Position numbers and translations under genes: made by a program
Notes under the pieces: model-generated
Database searches by the model: none
Told to the model about the DNA's origin: nothing
The model's input: only the letters and a program-made list of their open reading frames with translations
Assembly: GCA_021413965.1 (NCBI GenBank)
Contig: JAIOPI010000006.1
Location: forward strand, 62,001 to 126,000
Origin: Lentisphaerota bacterium
GTDB taxonomy: Bacteria > Verrucomicrobiota > Kiritimatiellia > UBA8416 > JAIOPI01
Reading direction: 5' to 3'
Length of the DNA: 64,000 nt
In this document: one piece after another, positions 43,189-52,452 of the stretch
Numbering within the stretch: the first letter of the stretch is position 1
Layout: each line of letters starts with the position of its first letter

Positions 43189-45035
43189 GGCATCGTCCCC
43201 CCGGCGCGGGGCGACCACCTAATCGTGAACGATGCCACCCCATCGGGAATGACGCATCGCAGGAATGGAACGGGGTCGTCGAGCATCGGGGCCGGTTCGA
43301 GGCTTACGCCGACGTCCGCCCGCAGCATGGGGTCGAAGTGCGTGCGAAGGACGAGGGTGCGGCCGCGGTTGGCACGGACCATGATCGCGCGCGGCTGCAT
43401 CAGGACCTCCGCCTCGCCTTGCTCCACGTAGCTGGGGGGCGCGCCGCCCACGCGGTAAAGGGGACAGCCGCCGACCGTCCCAATGGGCGTGAAGACGTCC
43501 GGCGCGTTCCGGGCGAAGGCGATCCAGGCCGGCGAATAGAAAACCGCGTGCGAGACGGCGTAGGTATGGAGATAGCGCGCCAAGTCGGCAGGTGTCCACG
43601 CCGCGGGCCCGCGTCCGAACATCGCGTTGCCCTCATCCACGCCGGCAAAGCGATGCTTGAGAAACGCCTGCGAGCTGAGCCCGCCGATCACGGGCCAGCC
43701 GGTCATGACGGGAAGCGCATGCCCCAGCCCGGCGTCTTCGCACAGCACGCGGGCGATGACGGGTTCGCGCCGCAGCACGTCCACAACGGCCCGCTGCGCG
43801 TCGGTCACGCCGACGGCGCCGGGGGCGCGCAACAGGTCGAGGCCATAGGCCGTCAGCCGCGGGAGCACGAGCAGCAGCAGCAGCGCGACGACGGCCTGGG
43901 CGTCGCGCGGCAGGCGCCGCACGACGTCGGCCGCGGAGGCCACGCTCAGGGCGGCGGCAGGGAGCAGGAAGAGCATGGACGGGATGATGAAGCGATAGGG
44001 CTGCAGGGAACAGCCCAGCGACAGCAGCGGAAACACATAGGCAATGGAGAGCGTCACGGCCGCACCGGCGCCGAGCGCGCGGACCACGAGCAGGCCGGGC
44101 TGTCGCCGCGTGACCCAGAGGCCGTGCAGGCCGGCCAGGACCGCGAACTGCAGCAGGAAGTTGCGATCAAAGGCGCGCTGATAAATGCGGTCCGACAGGA
44201 GGTCCATGGCGAGGTTGCGGGGGCCGCCGGGGAACCAGCGGTGGGGTTCAGGCACGCAGTCGCCGCGTGTCTGCCAGAGCGGCATGAGCCAGGGCAGGCA
44301 GAGCGCGAGCGCGACGCCGGCGGCAAGGGCCAGGGCGATCCAGGTCCGCGGGTGGCGCAAGGCCGCGCGCCGGGCGACGAGCACCGTCAACAGCGGGGCG
44401 GCGGCCGTGATCACCAGAACGGTGTGAAAGTAGAAGACGGCGGCGCTGAGCAGGCCCAGCAGGAGTCCCCACGCCCACCCGGCGCGCGCGTCGACGGTGC
44501 GCACCGCGACGGGGACCATGACCATGACAAGCGCGACGGTGCCGGGGAAGAACACGTTGCCGAAGCCCCAGAAGTACGAGATGTACGCGTCGAGATGCCA
44601 GAAGATCAGCGCGAGCGCCAGCAGCGCGCCGCGGCGCATGGCCGTGGCGCACGCGCGGTGCCCGGCGAGGTAGACGAACAGCGGGCCGAGCAAGGTCACG
44701 CCCACGAGCACAAGATAGAAGAGGTGCGGCAGCGACAGGCGGGGCACCAGCAGGTGGGCAATTTCAAAGCCCTTTTTGCCCATGCTGTTCCAGAGGCCCA
44801 CCGGATACCCGGCCATGCAGGACAGATCGTAGCCATAGAGGCCGCCCGCCCGTGCCGCGCCCCAGGCGTTGGCGTAGTAGCGGTCAACGTCGCCCCGCAG
44901 CGGGGCCTCGTCCGCCGCCCATGCGGACAGCGGATAGCTCCGCAACACCAGCCCCACATGCAGAAGCAGGGCCAGGACAACCGCGCCAAGCGCGAGCAGC
45001 GATCTGGCGGTCCTATTCACCTGGGCGATATCCAA
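43185..45035 (-). CDS. Large polytopic membrane protein, GT-C-like
   Basis: The protein has 616 residues from a TTG at 45035; a GTG at 45020 is the alternative, and the longest frame (to 45182) would overlap the upstream gene by 113 bases and is not favoured. An N-terminal helix (ALGAVVLALLLHVGLVL) precedes the loop GDVDRYYANAWGAARAGGLYGYD and the aromatic-rich CMAGYPVGLWNSMGKKG. About eleven further helices follow, then a periplasmic C-terminal domain of about 190 residues with TGWPVIGGLSSQAFLKHRF. The pattern fits uncharacterised membrane proteins next to glycosyltransferase genes in many phyla. The biochemical role is not known. Confidence 0.78.
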   Translation of the reverse strand: MDIAQVNRTARSLLALGAVVLALLLHVGLVLRSYPLSAWAADEAPLRGDVDRYYANAWGAARAGGLYGYDLSCMAGYPVGLWNSMGKKGFEIAHLLVPRLSLPHLFYLVLVGVTLLGPLFVYLAGHRACATAMRRGALLALALIFWHLDAYISYFWGFGNVFFPGTVALVMVMVPVAVRTVDARAGWAWGLLLGLLSAAVFYFHTVLVITAAAPLLTVLVARRAALRHPRTWIALALAAGVALALCLPWLMPLWQTRGDCVPEPHRWFPGGPRNLAMDLLSDRIYQRAFDRNFLLQFAVLAGLHGLWVTRRQPGLLVVRALGAGAAVTLSIAYVFPLLSLGCSLQPYRFIIPSMLFLLPAAALSVASAADVVRRLPRDAQAVVALLLLLVLPRLTAYGLDLLRAPGAVGVTDAQRAVVDVLRREPVIARVLCEDAGLGHALPVMTGWPVIGGLSSQAFLKHRFAGVDEGNAMFGRGPAAWTPADLARYLHTYAVSHAVFYSPAWIAFARNAPDVFTPIGTVGGCPLYRVGGAPPSYVEQGEAEVLMQPRAIMVRANRGRTLVLRTHFDPMLRADVGVSLEPAPMLDDPVPFLRCVIPDGVASFTIRWSPRAGGTMP

Positions 45036-45069
45036 TTCGTAACATGCGCACTCACGCGGAACAAGCCTC

Positions 45070-46308
45070 TCAGGCTCCGGTCGGCATCTCGGCCATGAGC
45101 GCGCGATAGTGCGCGGCCACGACGGTTCCAACGCGCTCGGGGCGGCAGACGTCGTCATACCGTGCCCTCGCCCGCCGCCCATACGCCGCCCGTTCCTCGG
45201 ACGTCATGGCCTGAAAGCGCTCCATAGCCGCCACGATTGGCGCCGGATCGTCGGGATCAATCAGCAGGCCTTCCTGTCCGTCGCGCACAAGGTCGGGGAT
45301 GCCACCCACGCGGGTCACGATGCAGGGCCGTCCGCACATGAGCGCCTCGGCAATGGCCAGCGGCATGGCATCCGAGAGACTGGGATGCACGAAGACATCC
45401 AACGTGCGCAGAATCTCGACCGGCGATTCAAAGGCGGGCTGCACGCGCACGCCCCGTAGCGCGTGCGTGGCGACAAAGTCGCGCACCACCCCTTCGAGCG
45501 CACCGCCGCCCGCAAAGACAAAATCCACGGACCCGTGGCGCGCCTGGTAATCGTGCAGCGCCTGCAGCAGGACGTGAATGCCCTTCTCCGGCGTCATGCG
45601 GCTCAACAGGCCAAAGCGCAGTGGCGCCGACGCGGAGACCGCAGGCGCGGGCGACGATGGTGGCACGTCGGCTTGGTCCGGGCAGATCGTGAAGATGGAT
45701 TCGATGGGCCGCTCGATGCCGAACTCGCGTCGCAGGTTGGCCACGACGCCGCTGCCCGGGGCAAAATTGCGGGCGGCTCGCGATGCAAAGGCACGAAACG
45801 CGTCGAAGTCCCCCGCTTCCCAGGTATCGTCGCGACGGCCTTCCGTGCCGTGATGCAGGACACAGCGTTCGGCCGGCAGCAGAGGCCAGGCGTAGGGGGC
45901 GAGGCAACCCATGATGTGAATAACGGCTGGTTGTTCGCGTCGCAGCATGTTGCGTAGCACCCATGTTGCCGGCCGATCGGCGATGTAGTTGCGCAGCCGC
46001 CCCCAGAGCGGGCGGTGTCCGCGCAGCAGCATCCAGGCGCCCCACACCGGCGCCACGAGAGCGAAGGCCCAGCCCACCCAGGCCGCACGCGTGCGGCGCA
46101 CGGCGTCCAGCGGAATGCCGCGCTCGCGCAGCAGCCGCATGAAGAGATGCTCCTCGCGCGGCAGTTCCTCCAGTACCAGCACGCGCGTGTCGAAGCCATG
46201 CCGGCGCAGTTCGGTGGAGAGGTGCAGCACATGCGCCTCGTGCCCCCCGCGGATGGAGTACGCCTGCGTCATGTACCAGACGAGCGGTTTGACATCATCA
46301 GCGCGCAT
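45070..46308 (-). CDS. GT4-type glycosyltransferase
   Basis: The protein has 412 residues from MRADDVKPL at 46308 (a GTG one codon earlier is in frame). N-domain: SIRGGHEAHVLHLSTELRRHG, with the acceptor glycines, and VIHIMGCLAPYAW. C-domain: RFGLLSRMTPEKGIHVLLQAL, DFVFAGGGALEGV, and the donor-site helix SLSDAMPLAIAEALMCGRP, in which Asp replaces the first Glu of the usual E-x7-E. GGIPDLVRDGQEGLLIDPDD completes the pattern. It is a retaining transferase with unknown donor. Confidence 0.92.
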   Translation of the reverse strand: MRADDVKPLVWYMTQAYSIRGGHEAHVLHLSTELRRHGFDTRVLVLEELPREEHLFMRLLRERGIPLDAVRRTRAAWVGWAFALVAPVWGAWMLLRGHRPLWGRLRNYIADRPATWVLRNMLRREQPAVIHIMGCLAPYAWPLLPAERCVLHHGTEGRRDDTWEAGDFDAFRAFASRAARNFAPGSGVVANLRREFGIERPIESIFTICPDQADVPPSSPAPAVSASAPLRFGLLSRMTPEKGIHVLLQALHDYQARHGSVDFVFAGGGALEGVVRDFVATHALRGVRVQPAFESPVEILRTLDVFVHPSLSDAMPLAIAEALMCGRPCIVTRVGGIPDLVRDGQEGLLIDPDDPAPIVAAMERFQAMTSEERAAYGRRARARYDDVCRPERVGTVVAAHYRALMAEMPTGA

Positions 46309-46387
46309 CACACGACATGCACCACGACGGACGCGAAGAGCGCGAAGGGTTACAGGATGAAACCAAGAATGCCCGTGTTGAGTCTCG

Positions 46388-47407
46388 TCACCTTGGGGCC
46401 GCCATCACCCGCGCCAGGTGGGCCTGCCAGGCCTTCACGATGTCCAACTCGCGCGCGAGGACGTATTCCTTCTCGCGCAAGGCGGCCCAGAGCGTCTCCA
46501 CCAGGCGGGCGGCGGGCTCATCGGCCGGCTGCTGCGCCGCTGTTGCGGCGAGGCGCTGCATGATCGCATCGTTGTGCAGGTAGCCCGGGACTTCGTCGGC
46601 GAAGTCTTTCATGAAATTGTGCACATTGCGTTCCTGCACCACGGTCGGTCCATGGAAAGACAGCCCCCAACCACGGCGCGCCAGCGCGGCTTGCGCCACG
46701 AACGAGCGCCAGATGTCGGTCATGCGGAAGCTGACGTGGCCGGGCAGGTACAGAAGCGGGAAGGCCTCCGGAAAGAACACGGTGTTCTGCGAATTGAACG
46801 GCACCCACGTATCCGGGGCCAGCACGACCGGCGCTGCCGTCTGATCGAAATTCACGAGTTCCTGAAACACGAGGCGATAGATGGCATCCACGTCGGGATC
46901 GCCGTCCGCCAGGAACTGCTGCACGGGACAGTGCCAGGAGCGCAGGTCCGGTGACAGCGTGCCGCGGCGGTTGATGGCATCCAGCGGCAGGCCGCGCGGC
47001 CACACGTGCGGGTGGGTGGTGAAATGCTGGTAGACGTTGGCCCACCCGGGCCCGCACAGCTGGCGTCCAGCCACGTCGACGGCGAGGTCCTGGCCGAAAC
47101 TGGCATAGGGTATATTGTCGTCGTCCGTGTCGACAATCAGGCGGGCGCCGTGTTCGATGGCATACAGATACCCCAGGTTCTTGCGCGCGTAGTGCCGGGT
47201 GGGGATTAGCCGGGACAACTCGCCATACAATTCCTCCTGGCGCTTTACCCCCAGGTAGTCGCATCCGGCCAGGGCCCAGTCGGCGGGCGTCTTCAGGTCG
47301 CCAACGACGACCGTTGCCCAGCCGTACTCCGCCATGGCGGCAAACCGGTGCAGGGCCGTCGTCGGCAGGTTGATGGTGGTGATGACGATCCATTTGTCAG
47401 CGTGCAT
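46388..47407 (-). CDS. STELLO-like (DUF288) glycosyltransferase-fold protein
   Basis: The protein has 339 residues from MHADKWIVITT at 47407, preceded by GGAGG at good spacing. WIVITTINLPTTAL, VVVGDLKTPADW and the acidic DTDDDNIPY (about 94-102) reproduce the order of motifs in STELLO/DUF288 proteins. IARKNLGYLYAIEHGA-type residues before the acidic cluster, and FNSQNTVFFPEAFPLLYLPG after it, also fit. Plant STELLO proteins affect Golgi cellulose synthase assembly. Bacterial members are uncharacterised and sit in glycan loci. No membrane helix is seen, so it is probably cytoplasmic. Enzyme activity is inferred from the GT-A-like metal site. Confidence 0.75.
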   Translation of the reverse strand: MHADKWIVITTINLPTTALHRFAAMAEYGWATVVVGDLKTPADWALAGCDYLGVKRQEELYGELSRLIPTRHYARKNLGYLYAIEHGARLIVDTDDDNIPYASFGQDLAVDVAGRQLCGPGWANVYQHFTTHPHVWPRGLPLDAINRRGTLSPDLRSWHCPVQQFLADGDPDVDAIYRLVFQELVNFDQTAAPVVLAPDTWVPFNSQNTVFFPEAFPLLYLPGHVSFRMTDIWRSFVAQAALARRGWGLSFHGPTVVQERNVHNFMKDFADEVPGYLHNDAIMQRLAATAAQQPADEPAARLVETLWAALREKEYVLARELDIVKAWQAHLARVMAAPR

Positions 47408-47525
47408 ATGGTCCTCCCCGTTGATTCCCCGTTGTCGATCGCTCAACCCACCCCGCCCTTCGGCCACCCCTCCGTGGGAGGGGATTCAGCGGGCTCGTGG
47501 TCGGTTTCCGCCGGCAAGCCATCCC

Positions 47526-48245
47526 CTATTGCACCCGCCGGCGCCCGAGTTGCAGTTCGCGCCAGACCAACTTGAGTTCCGCCTTGCCGGTGGCGAAACT
47601 GGCGAAGTTCGTGGCGCCTGCCACGCGATGGCCCTCATGCGTGGGAAATTCCGTGATGGGAATCCCGAGCTTCAGCGCACGGATCACCATCTGGTAGTCC
47701 ATGGTCAGGTCCCGGGATGTCAGTTGCATGCGGTCCCACGCGGCGCAGGAGATGCCCCGGAAGCCGTTGGTAACATCCGACGTGCGGTTGCCGCCGTGCG
47801 CGAAGAGCACGTTGGCCAGGACGGCAAAGCCCTGGTTGGCCCACTTGCGCCATTTCATGACCCGCACATCGTCCTCGTTGACCGCCCCCTTGATCATTCG
47901 CGAGGCCACCACGAAATCGTGGCCTTCGCGCAGCAAGGCCGCCATTTTCGGCAGGTCAGCCGCGCTCTCGTTGCCATCGGGGTGGAAGAAAATAACGTGC
48001 GTGGTCCGGGTCAGCTTGCGGGCCGAGATCATCGCCGACCCGAGTCCCTTGCCTTCCTGGTCATGCACCGGGATTCCATACCCTTCGAGGAGGGCGCGGG
48101 TACGGTCCTTGGAGCGCCCATCGACGGCGAAGCAATCGTCGAAGGCCGCGCGATCGATGCCGGGCACGACGGCTTCGATGCCGCGCTCCTCGTTCATGAC
48201 GATCAGGACCAGGGTCACGGATGCGGGCGGGGTTGGTGTGGTCAT
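47526..48245 (-). CDS. Dolichol-phosphate-mannose-synthase-like family 2 glycosyltransferase
   Basis: This is a 239-residue protein with a compact GT-A domain: VTLVLIVMNEERGIEAVV, FAVDGRSKDRTRALLE, GLGSAMISARKLT, FFHPDGNESAADLPKM (where the metal-binding acidic motif usually sits), VVASRMIKGA and GFRGISCAAW. The order matches DPM1-type and undecaprenyl-phosphate sugar synthases, which make the polyprenyl-phosphate donors used by GT-C proteins. The neighbouring gene at 48267-50507 encodes such a GT-C-like protein, so the pair may be supplier and user. There is no C-terminal membrane anchor. Confidence 0.87.
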   Translation of the reverse strand: MTTPTPPASVTLVLIVMNEERGIEAVVPGIDRAAFDDCFAVDGRSKDRTRALLEGYGIPVHDQEGKGLGSAMISARKLTRTTHVIFFHPDGNESAADLPKMAALLREGHDFVVASRMIKGAVNEDDVRVMKWRKWANQGFAVLANVLFAHGGNRTSDVTNGFRGISCAAWDRMQLTSRDLTMDYQMVIRALKLGIPITEFPTHEGHRVAGATNFASFATGKAELKLVWRELQLGRRRVQ

Positions 48246-48266
48246 GTTGGGCGCGGGGTTGGGGGT

Positions 48267-50507
48267 TCAGGGCTCGGTGCGGAGGTTGCGGCCATAGACG
48301 GCAAGGGCCACGCCGGCTTGCGTGAAGACGCGTTCCAACCGGTAGCCCGGCAAGGCGGCGGGCAGCGGCATGGCCTCGCGCGTCGGCAGCCAGACAATCA
48401 CGTCGCGGTTGTCTTCCGCGGCGAGTCGGGCCGCGGCCGCGAGGTCCGTGGCGGCCGGTTCACCCGCGACGCGATATGCCGGATGCCAGTCGAGCTGGGC
48501 AAAGTAGAAATTCAGGTAGTAGGCATAGGTTGATCCGGCGAACAGGAGGCGCGCGTTGGGGGACTCCGCCTTGAGCCGCTGCAACACGTCGCGGAACGGA
48601 TAGTAACGCTCGCCCACGTCAGCCTGCGGGGTGCCCCAGTAGAGCCGGCGGGTTCCGTCGGCGTGCAGCGGCGAGAGTGCCAGGTTGGCCGCCAGCCAGG
48701 CCGTCAGCCACAGGCCCCGCGTGAGCGCGCTGGCCCCCGCCAGCCACCACAGCCCGGCGGCCAGCAAAGGTGGCACGAGCATGAGGTTGTAACGGCTGTA
48801 GCCGACATACATGGCGATGTCGCCCATGTTGAAGACCACCACCGCCGCCAGCCACCCCCACAACCAGAACAGCCCCCAGGTGGCGCGACGGCGCAGGGCC
48901 AAAGAGCCCACCACCCCAATGACGGCGACAACGCCCACCTGTTCCCACAGCGAGCCGGCGAGGATGGCCCAGAGGTCCACCTCGAGCACATGGCCCCACA
49001 GCCCGGGATGACCACGAAAGATATCCTGCGTGGAGCGGAAGGCGAGGTAGACCGCCAGCGGGATCACCAGGGTCGCGGCCAGCCGCGCCTCGCGGAGTAG
49101 CCGCAAGAACGGGGATGGGATGTCAACGGTGGGCGCCGGCAGGCGGCGGGCCACCCGGTCGGCGCGGCAGGCCCAGGCACAGCGCCAGAAGCGGCACCCC
49201 ACATAGGCGGCCATGACAGGAAGCATCGTCTCTTTCGCAAAGGCCGCCAGCACGAGCGCGATCCACCCGTAGTCGCGACGCACGACGCCCGCATCGGCAT
49301 CCATCAGGGCCTCCGCCCGCAACGCCGCGACGACGAGCAGGGCGAGCGCGGGAACTTCGAGGTAGGCCTGCGAGCCGAAGTACTGGAGGGCCGGAATGGT
49401 GGTCGCGGCGACGGCGGCGAAGACGGCTGGCGCGGGGCGGCGCGCCCAGGCCAGCCAGACGGCGGCGCCCAGGCCCATCATGCAGGCGACGGACGATGCG
49501 CGCACCACGGCTTCGCGGAAGAAGAGCGTCGGCAACGGAAAGAGCAGTTGCGCGGGAGCCGCCTCCAGCCAGCGAAGGAGGTAGGGATAGCGGGCCAGTG
49601 CGCCGTGCAGGTGCGGGTAGCCGGCGCCACACAGCATGGCCGCGACCGCGCACAGCACAGCCGCGCGGCGGCGCGAACAGGCACCGACCGCCTGGCCGCG
49701 GATGAAGAGCAGCATGCCCACGGCGACGACCATCCAGACGGGCGGCATGTTCTCGCACAGATACGCGATCTGCGCGAGATGGTAATCCTCATCGCCCAGC
49801 CACGGCACCCCGGCCCCGGCGGGCACCACGTGAAAGGCGGCGGCGAGCAACGCCGTGCCGGCCATCAGCGAGGCGCGCGCAGGCGCCCGCACGGGCAGAT
49901 CGCCCGCGGCCAGGCCGGTCCACCACCAGCCCCCGAGCATCAGCGTGGCGAGCGATGCCAGTTGCGCAACGAAGGTGTGCGGCAGAATCCAGTACGGGGC
50001 ACACACGTAGGCAAAGAGAAAGACGGCATACCACAGCAGGCGCATGGTGGCCGCCGGGATGACGAAAGCGGCATCCCCCGGGACGGCCAAAGCCATGGCG
50101 AGCCCCAAACCGACCAGCTTGAGCGACAGCCAAGGGGCGAGCAGGAACAACAGGAGGCCGACGCACAGGACCGCGCGCCGGCGCCCTCCGCCTGGCACCC
50201 AGCCGCGCCAGGTCGCGGGATGCAGAAACAGTGCGAGCAGCACCCACAGCAGGGTGCCGAGGCGCATGCCCAGCGCCAGGAAGCCGTCGGTGCGCTCCAG
50301 TACATACGGCAAGGGCAACGCACGGACACGCGCCGCAACGGAGGCCAGACAAGCGGGGCCGCCGCCGTCGTGCAGGGCGGTCAGGACGGGGTGCGCGGCG
50401 AGTTTGCCGCCCAGCCAGAGCAGGGCCAGCATGGCCGTGACGGCGGCGAGGAGCCATGTGCCACGCGGCGCCGCGGCCGGTGCGGTGGCATGTATCGATG
50501 CGCTCAT
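48267..50507 (-). CDS. Large polytopic GT-C-like membrane protein
   Basis: The protein has 746 residues from MSASIHATA at 50507 (ATGA overlap with the GT4-like gene upstream). At least thirteen hydrophobic helices are evident. The central loop WLGDEDYHLAQIAYLCENMPPVWM and the later RYPYLLRWLEAAPAQLLFP carry conserved-looking acidic and aromatic residues, as in PMT/ArnT-like enzymes, although the active-site-like loop lies after several helices rather than after the first. The C-terminal soluble region (RLLFAGSTYAYYLNFYFAQLDWHP) is periplasmic. It probably uses a polyprenyl-phosphate sugar, but the family is not certain. Confidence 0.78.
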   Translation of the reverse strand: MSASIHATAPAAAPRGTWLLAAVTAMLALLWLGGKLAAHPVLTALHDGGGPACLASVAARVRALPLPYVLERTDGFLALGMRLGTLLWVLLALFLHPATWRGWVPGGGRRRAVLCVGLLLFLLAPWLSLKLVGLGLAMALAVPGDAAFVIPAATMRLLWYAVFLFAYVCAPYWILPHTFVAQLASLATLMLGGWWWTGLAAGDLPVRAPARASLMAGTALLAAAFHVVPAGAGVPWLGDEDYHLAQIAYLCENMPPVWMVVAVGMLLFIRGQAVGACSRRRAAVLCAVAAMLCGAGYPHLHGALARYPYLLRWLEAAPAQLLFPLPTLFFREAVVRASSVACMMGLGAAVWLAWARRPAPAVFAAVAATTIPALQYFGSQAYLEVPALALLVVAALRAEALMDADAGVVRRDYGWIALVLAAFAKETMLPVMAAYVGCRFWRCAWACRADRVARRLPAPTVDIPSPFLRLLREARLAATLVIPLAVYLAFRSTQDIFRGHPGLWGHVLEVDLWAILAGSLWEQVGVVAVIGVVGSLALRRRATWGLFWLWGWLAAVVVFNMGDIAMYVGYSRYNLMLVPPLLAAGLWWLAGASALTRGLWLTAWLAANLALSPLHADGTRRLYWGTPQADVGERYYPFRDVLQRLKAESPNARLLFAGSTYAYYLNFYFAQLDWHPAYRVAGEPAATDLAAAARLAAEDNRDVIVWLPTREAMPLPAALPGYRLERVFTQAGVALAVYGRNLRTEP

Positions 50508-51697
50508 CGCCCGGTTCCCTTCGCCGCGGTGCGTGCCAGTTGATCCTGCAAATGCGCCACATGAGGTTCCAGGGCGAAGGTTTCGCGGCCCAGGCGATGC
50601 GCACCCTCGGCCATGCTCCGCCACGCCTTGCCCCCGGAGAACAGATGCTGCAGCGCCACGGTAGCGTCGGCGGCCGGCATCTCGCCGACCCGGACTCCGG
50701 CGCCGTGGTGCGCGACCAGACGCCAGGCCACCGAGCACGCCGGAGCATCGACGATGACCGGGCGCGCGGCGGCCGCATAGGTCGTCAACTTGCTGCTGAC
50801 CGAGGTCGCCGCGAAGAGCCGACGCGAGGGTTCTGTCCACAGGCCGAGATAGCAGGCCTCGGTGCGGGAGAGCGCGCGAATCACGTCCTGTTCAGTGGGG
50901 GCGTAGGGCTGAGGCGCCATCATCACATTGGAAGGCGTGGCCACGTCGGGCAGATCCTGTTGTGCGGTGAAGGACACCAGGGAGAATTGATACGGCATGC
51001 GGCCGAGCACCTGGAGAAAGTCGGCCCATTGGGCCGGTGTCTCGCGCACCGAACCGCACAGGCCGATGCGGCGGACCGCGGCGTCAGGGGGCGCGAATTC
51101 CGTCACGGGCAGGAGCGTATCCGCTTCCACGCAGGGCGGCACGACCAGCGCGTCGGCGGTCGTGGCCAGACCGCAGCCGCGGCGCAGGTGGTCGACCAGT
51201 TCATCCGATACGGCGTCAACAGACCGCGCCCGGCGCAGCAGCTGCCGCATGCGCCGCTCATAGGCGGGCATGTAAGATGGCGGGATCGCACCGAACCCCG
51301 CGCTCTCGGGAGCATCGTGGACGGTGGCATGCAGCGGCAGGCCGGACAACTCCTGCAAGGCCTGGCCGACGGCAACCGCCCACACTTCCGGAAACACCCA
51401 GAGGACCTGCGGATCGAACGGTTGCAGCCACGCCCACATGCGCCGCGCCAGGCGGCGGGCCTGCAACTGATCGACAACTGCATGCTCGACCCAGGTGCCG
51501 CGAAGGCGCCAGTGCACGGTATGCGGCGGGAACGCGCGGTACTCGGGAAGCCCGGGAGCCGCCGTGCCCGCTCGGAAGCCGCACCAGCGAATGCGGTCCG
51601 CTGGCAAGCGCCCGAGCAGACGCCGGACAGCGGCCCCGCCGGCGTAGCGGCTATCGGGCGAACACCAGGTCAGCAGCGCGGTGCGAGGGAGGTCCAT
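50504..51697 (-). CDS. GT4-like glycosyltransferase, divergent
   Basis: This is a 397-residue protein. Two Rossmann-like halves are recognisable: ADRIRWCGFRAGT and LLTWCSPDSRYAGGAAVRRLL at the N-terminus, and RRIGLCGSVRETPAQWADFLQVL with APTEQDVIRALSRTEACYLGLW at the C-terminus. The donor-site helix (VSSKLTTYAAAARPVIV) has the usual position but lacks a clear E-x7-E pair, so catalysis may differ or be lost. It is the first of a translationally coupled pair with the GT-C-like gene at 48267. The assignment rests on fold pattern and context. Confidence 0.75.
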   Translation of the reverse strand: MDLPRTALLTWCSPDSRYAGGAAVRRLLGRLPADRIRWCGFRAGTAAPGLPEYRAFPPHTVHWRLRGTWVEHAVVDQLQARRLARRMWAWLQPFDPQVLWVFPEVWAVAVGQALQELSGLPLHATVHDAPESAGFGAIPPSYMPAYERRMRQLLRRARSVDAVSDELVDHLRRGCGLATTADALVVPPCVEADTLLPVTEFAPPDAAVRRIGLCGSVRETPAQWADFLQVLGRMPYQFSLVSFTAQQDLPDVATPSNVMMAPQPYAPTEQDVIRALSRTEACYLGLWTEPSRRLFAATSVSSKLTTYAAAARPVIVDAPACSVAWRLVAHHGAGVRVGEMPAADATVALQHLFSGGKAWRSMAEGAHRLGRETFALEPHVAHLQDQLARTAAKGTGR

Positions 51698-51738
51698 GCG
51701 GTGTTTGCGCGTGAGCAGGCAGTGGGCGAACTCGGCAT

Positions 51739-52452
51739 TCAGGGAACCGGTTTGCGGGCCAGGACCAGATACTGTGCGCCGAGCGGGAGCCGCACGAGCC
51801 GCGATTCGAGCGGGCGCAGGAATTTCAACGCATGGGGAAAGACAAACAGGAAGTCAACGCGTTGCACCTGAAACCCGGCCGTGCGCACCAGGCGGGCGAG
51901 CGCGGGAGCCGACACCTTGACGGCATCGTGGTCGAATGGGATCCGGGACATGACCAGGCGGGTCCCGGGGTTCCACGGATTGTTTTCCCAGATGGCAAGC
52001 CAGCCGCCAGGGGCCACGGCTTGGTACAGATAGCGCAACACCGCGGGGCGCTCGGCTGGCGGGATGTGGTGGAACGTACCGTTGGAGAACGCAAGCTGGA
52101 CGTTGCCTTCGGGCGCCATGTCCGCGGGGCGCCCAAATCGCACCGCCCGCCCCGCCAGGCTGTGACGGGCGATATCCAGGGATGTGGAAGAGATGTCCAC
52201 CCCGATGACGTCGCGCGGCGCAAGGAGATCACACAAAAAGGGGATGCCGGCGCCAATGCCGCACCCATAGTCCATGATGGTTCCCAGGCCGGCCGCCTGC
52301 GGGCCCAAGCGGTGCCTGAGCCAGGCGACGCGCGCCTCGGCAAAGAACTCCTTGCGTGCACCCGACAGCGAGACGCCGCGGTGCAGCGCGTCATCGTAAG
52401 TCGCGGCATAGGCATCGAATCCGGGTTTGGAGGATTGGGACATGGTGGTCAT
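51739..52452 (-). CDS. Class I SAM-dependent methyltransferase
   Basis: The protein has 237 residues from MTTMSQSSK at 52452, whose ATG overlaps the stop of the GT2 gene (ATGA). Motif I is IMDYGCGIGAGIPFL, then VIGVDISSTSLDIAR with the ribose-binding Asp, LAFSNGTFHHIPP and VAPGGWLAIWENNPWNPGTRLVM. FDAYAATYDDALHRG at the start is typical of Methyltransf_11/25 enzymes in glycan loci. The acceptor is unknown, probably a sugar hydroxyl or carboxyl group. Confidence 0.92.
   Translation of the reverse strand: MTTMSQSSKPGFDAYAATYDDALHRGVSLSGARKEFFAEARVAWLRHRLGPQAAGLGTIMDYGCGIGAGIPFLCDLLAPRDVIGVDISSTSLDIARHSLAGRAVRFGRPADMAPEGNVQLAFSNGTFHHIPPAERPAVLRYLYQAVAPGGWLAIWENNPWNPGTRLVMSRIPFDHDAVKVSAPALARLVRTAGFQVQRVDFLFVFPHALKFLRPLESRLVRLPLGAQYLVLARKPVP

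Noticed and set aside
45036-45182. Longer N-terminus for the membrane protein at 43185
   Set aside because: It would overlap the upstream GT4 gene by 113 bases and adds a Pro/Arg/Ser-rich leader unlike a membrane protein start; nearby TTG or GTG starts fit better.
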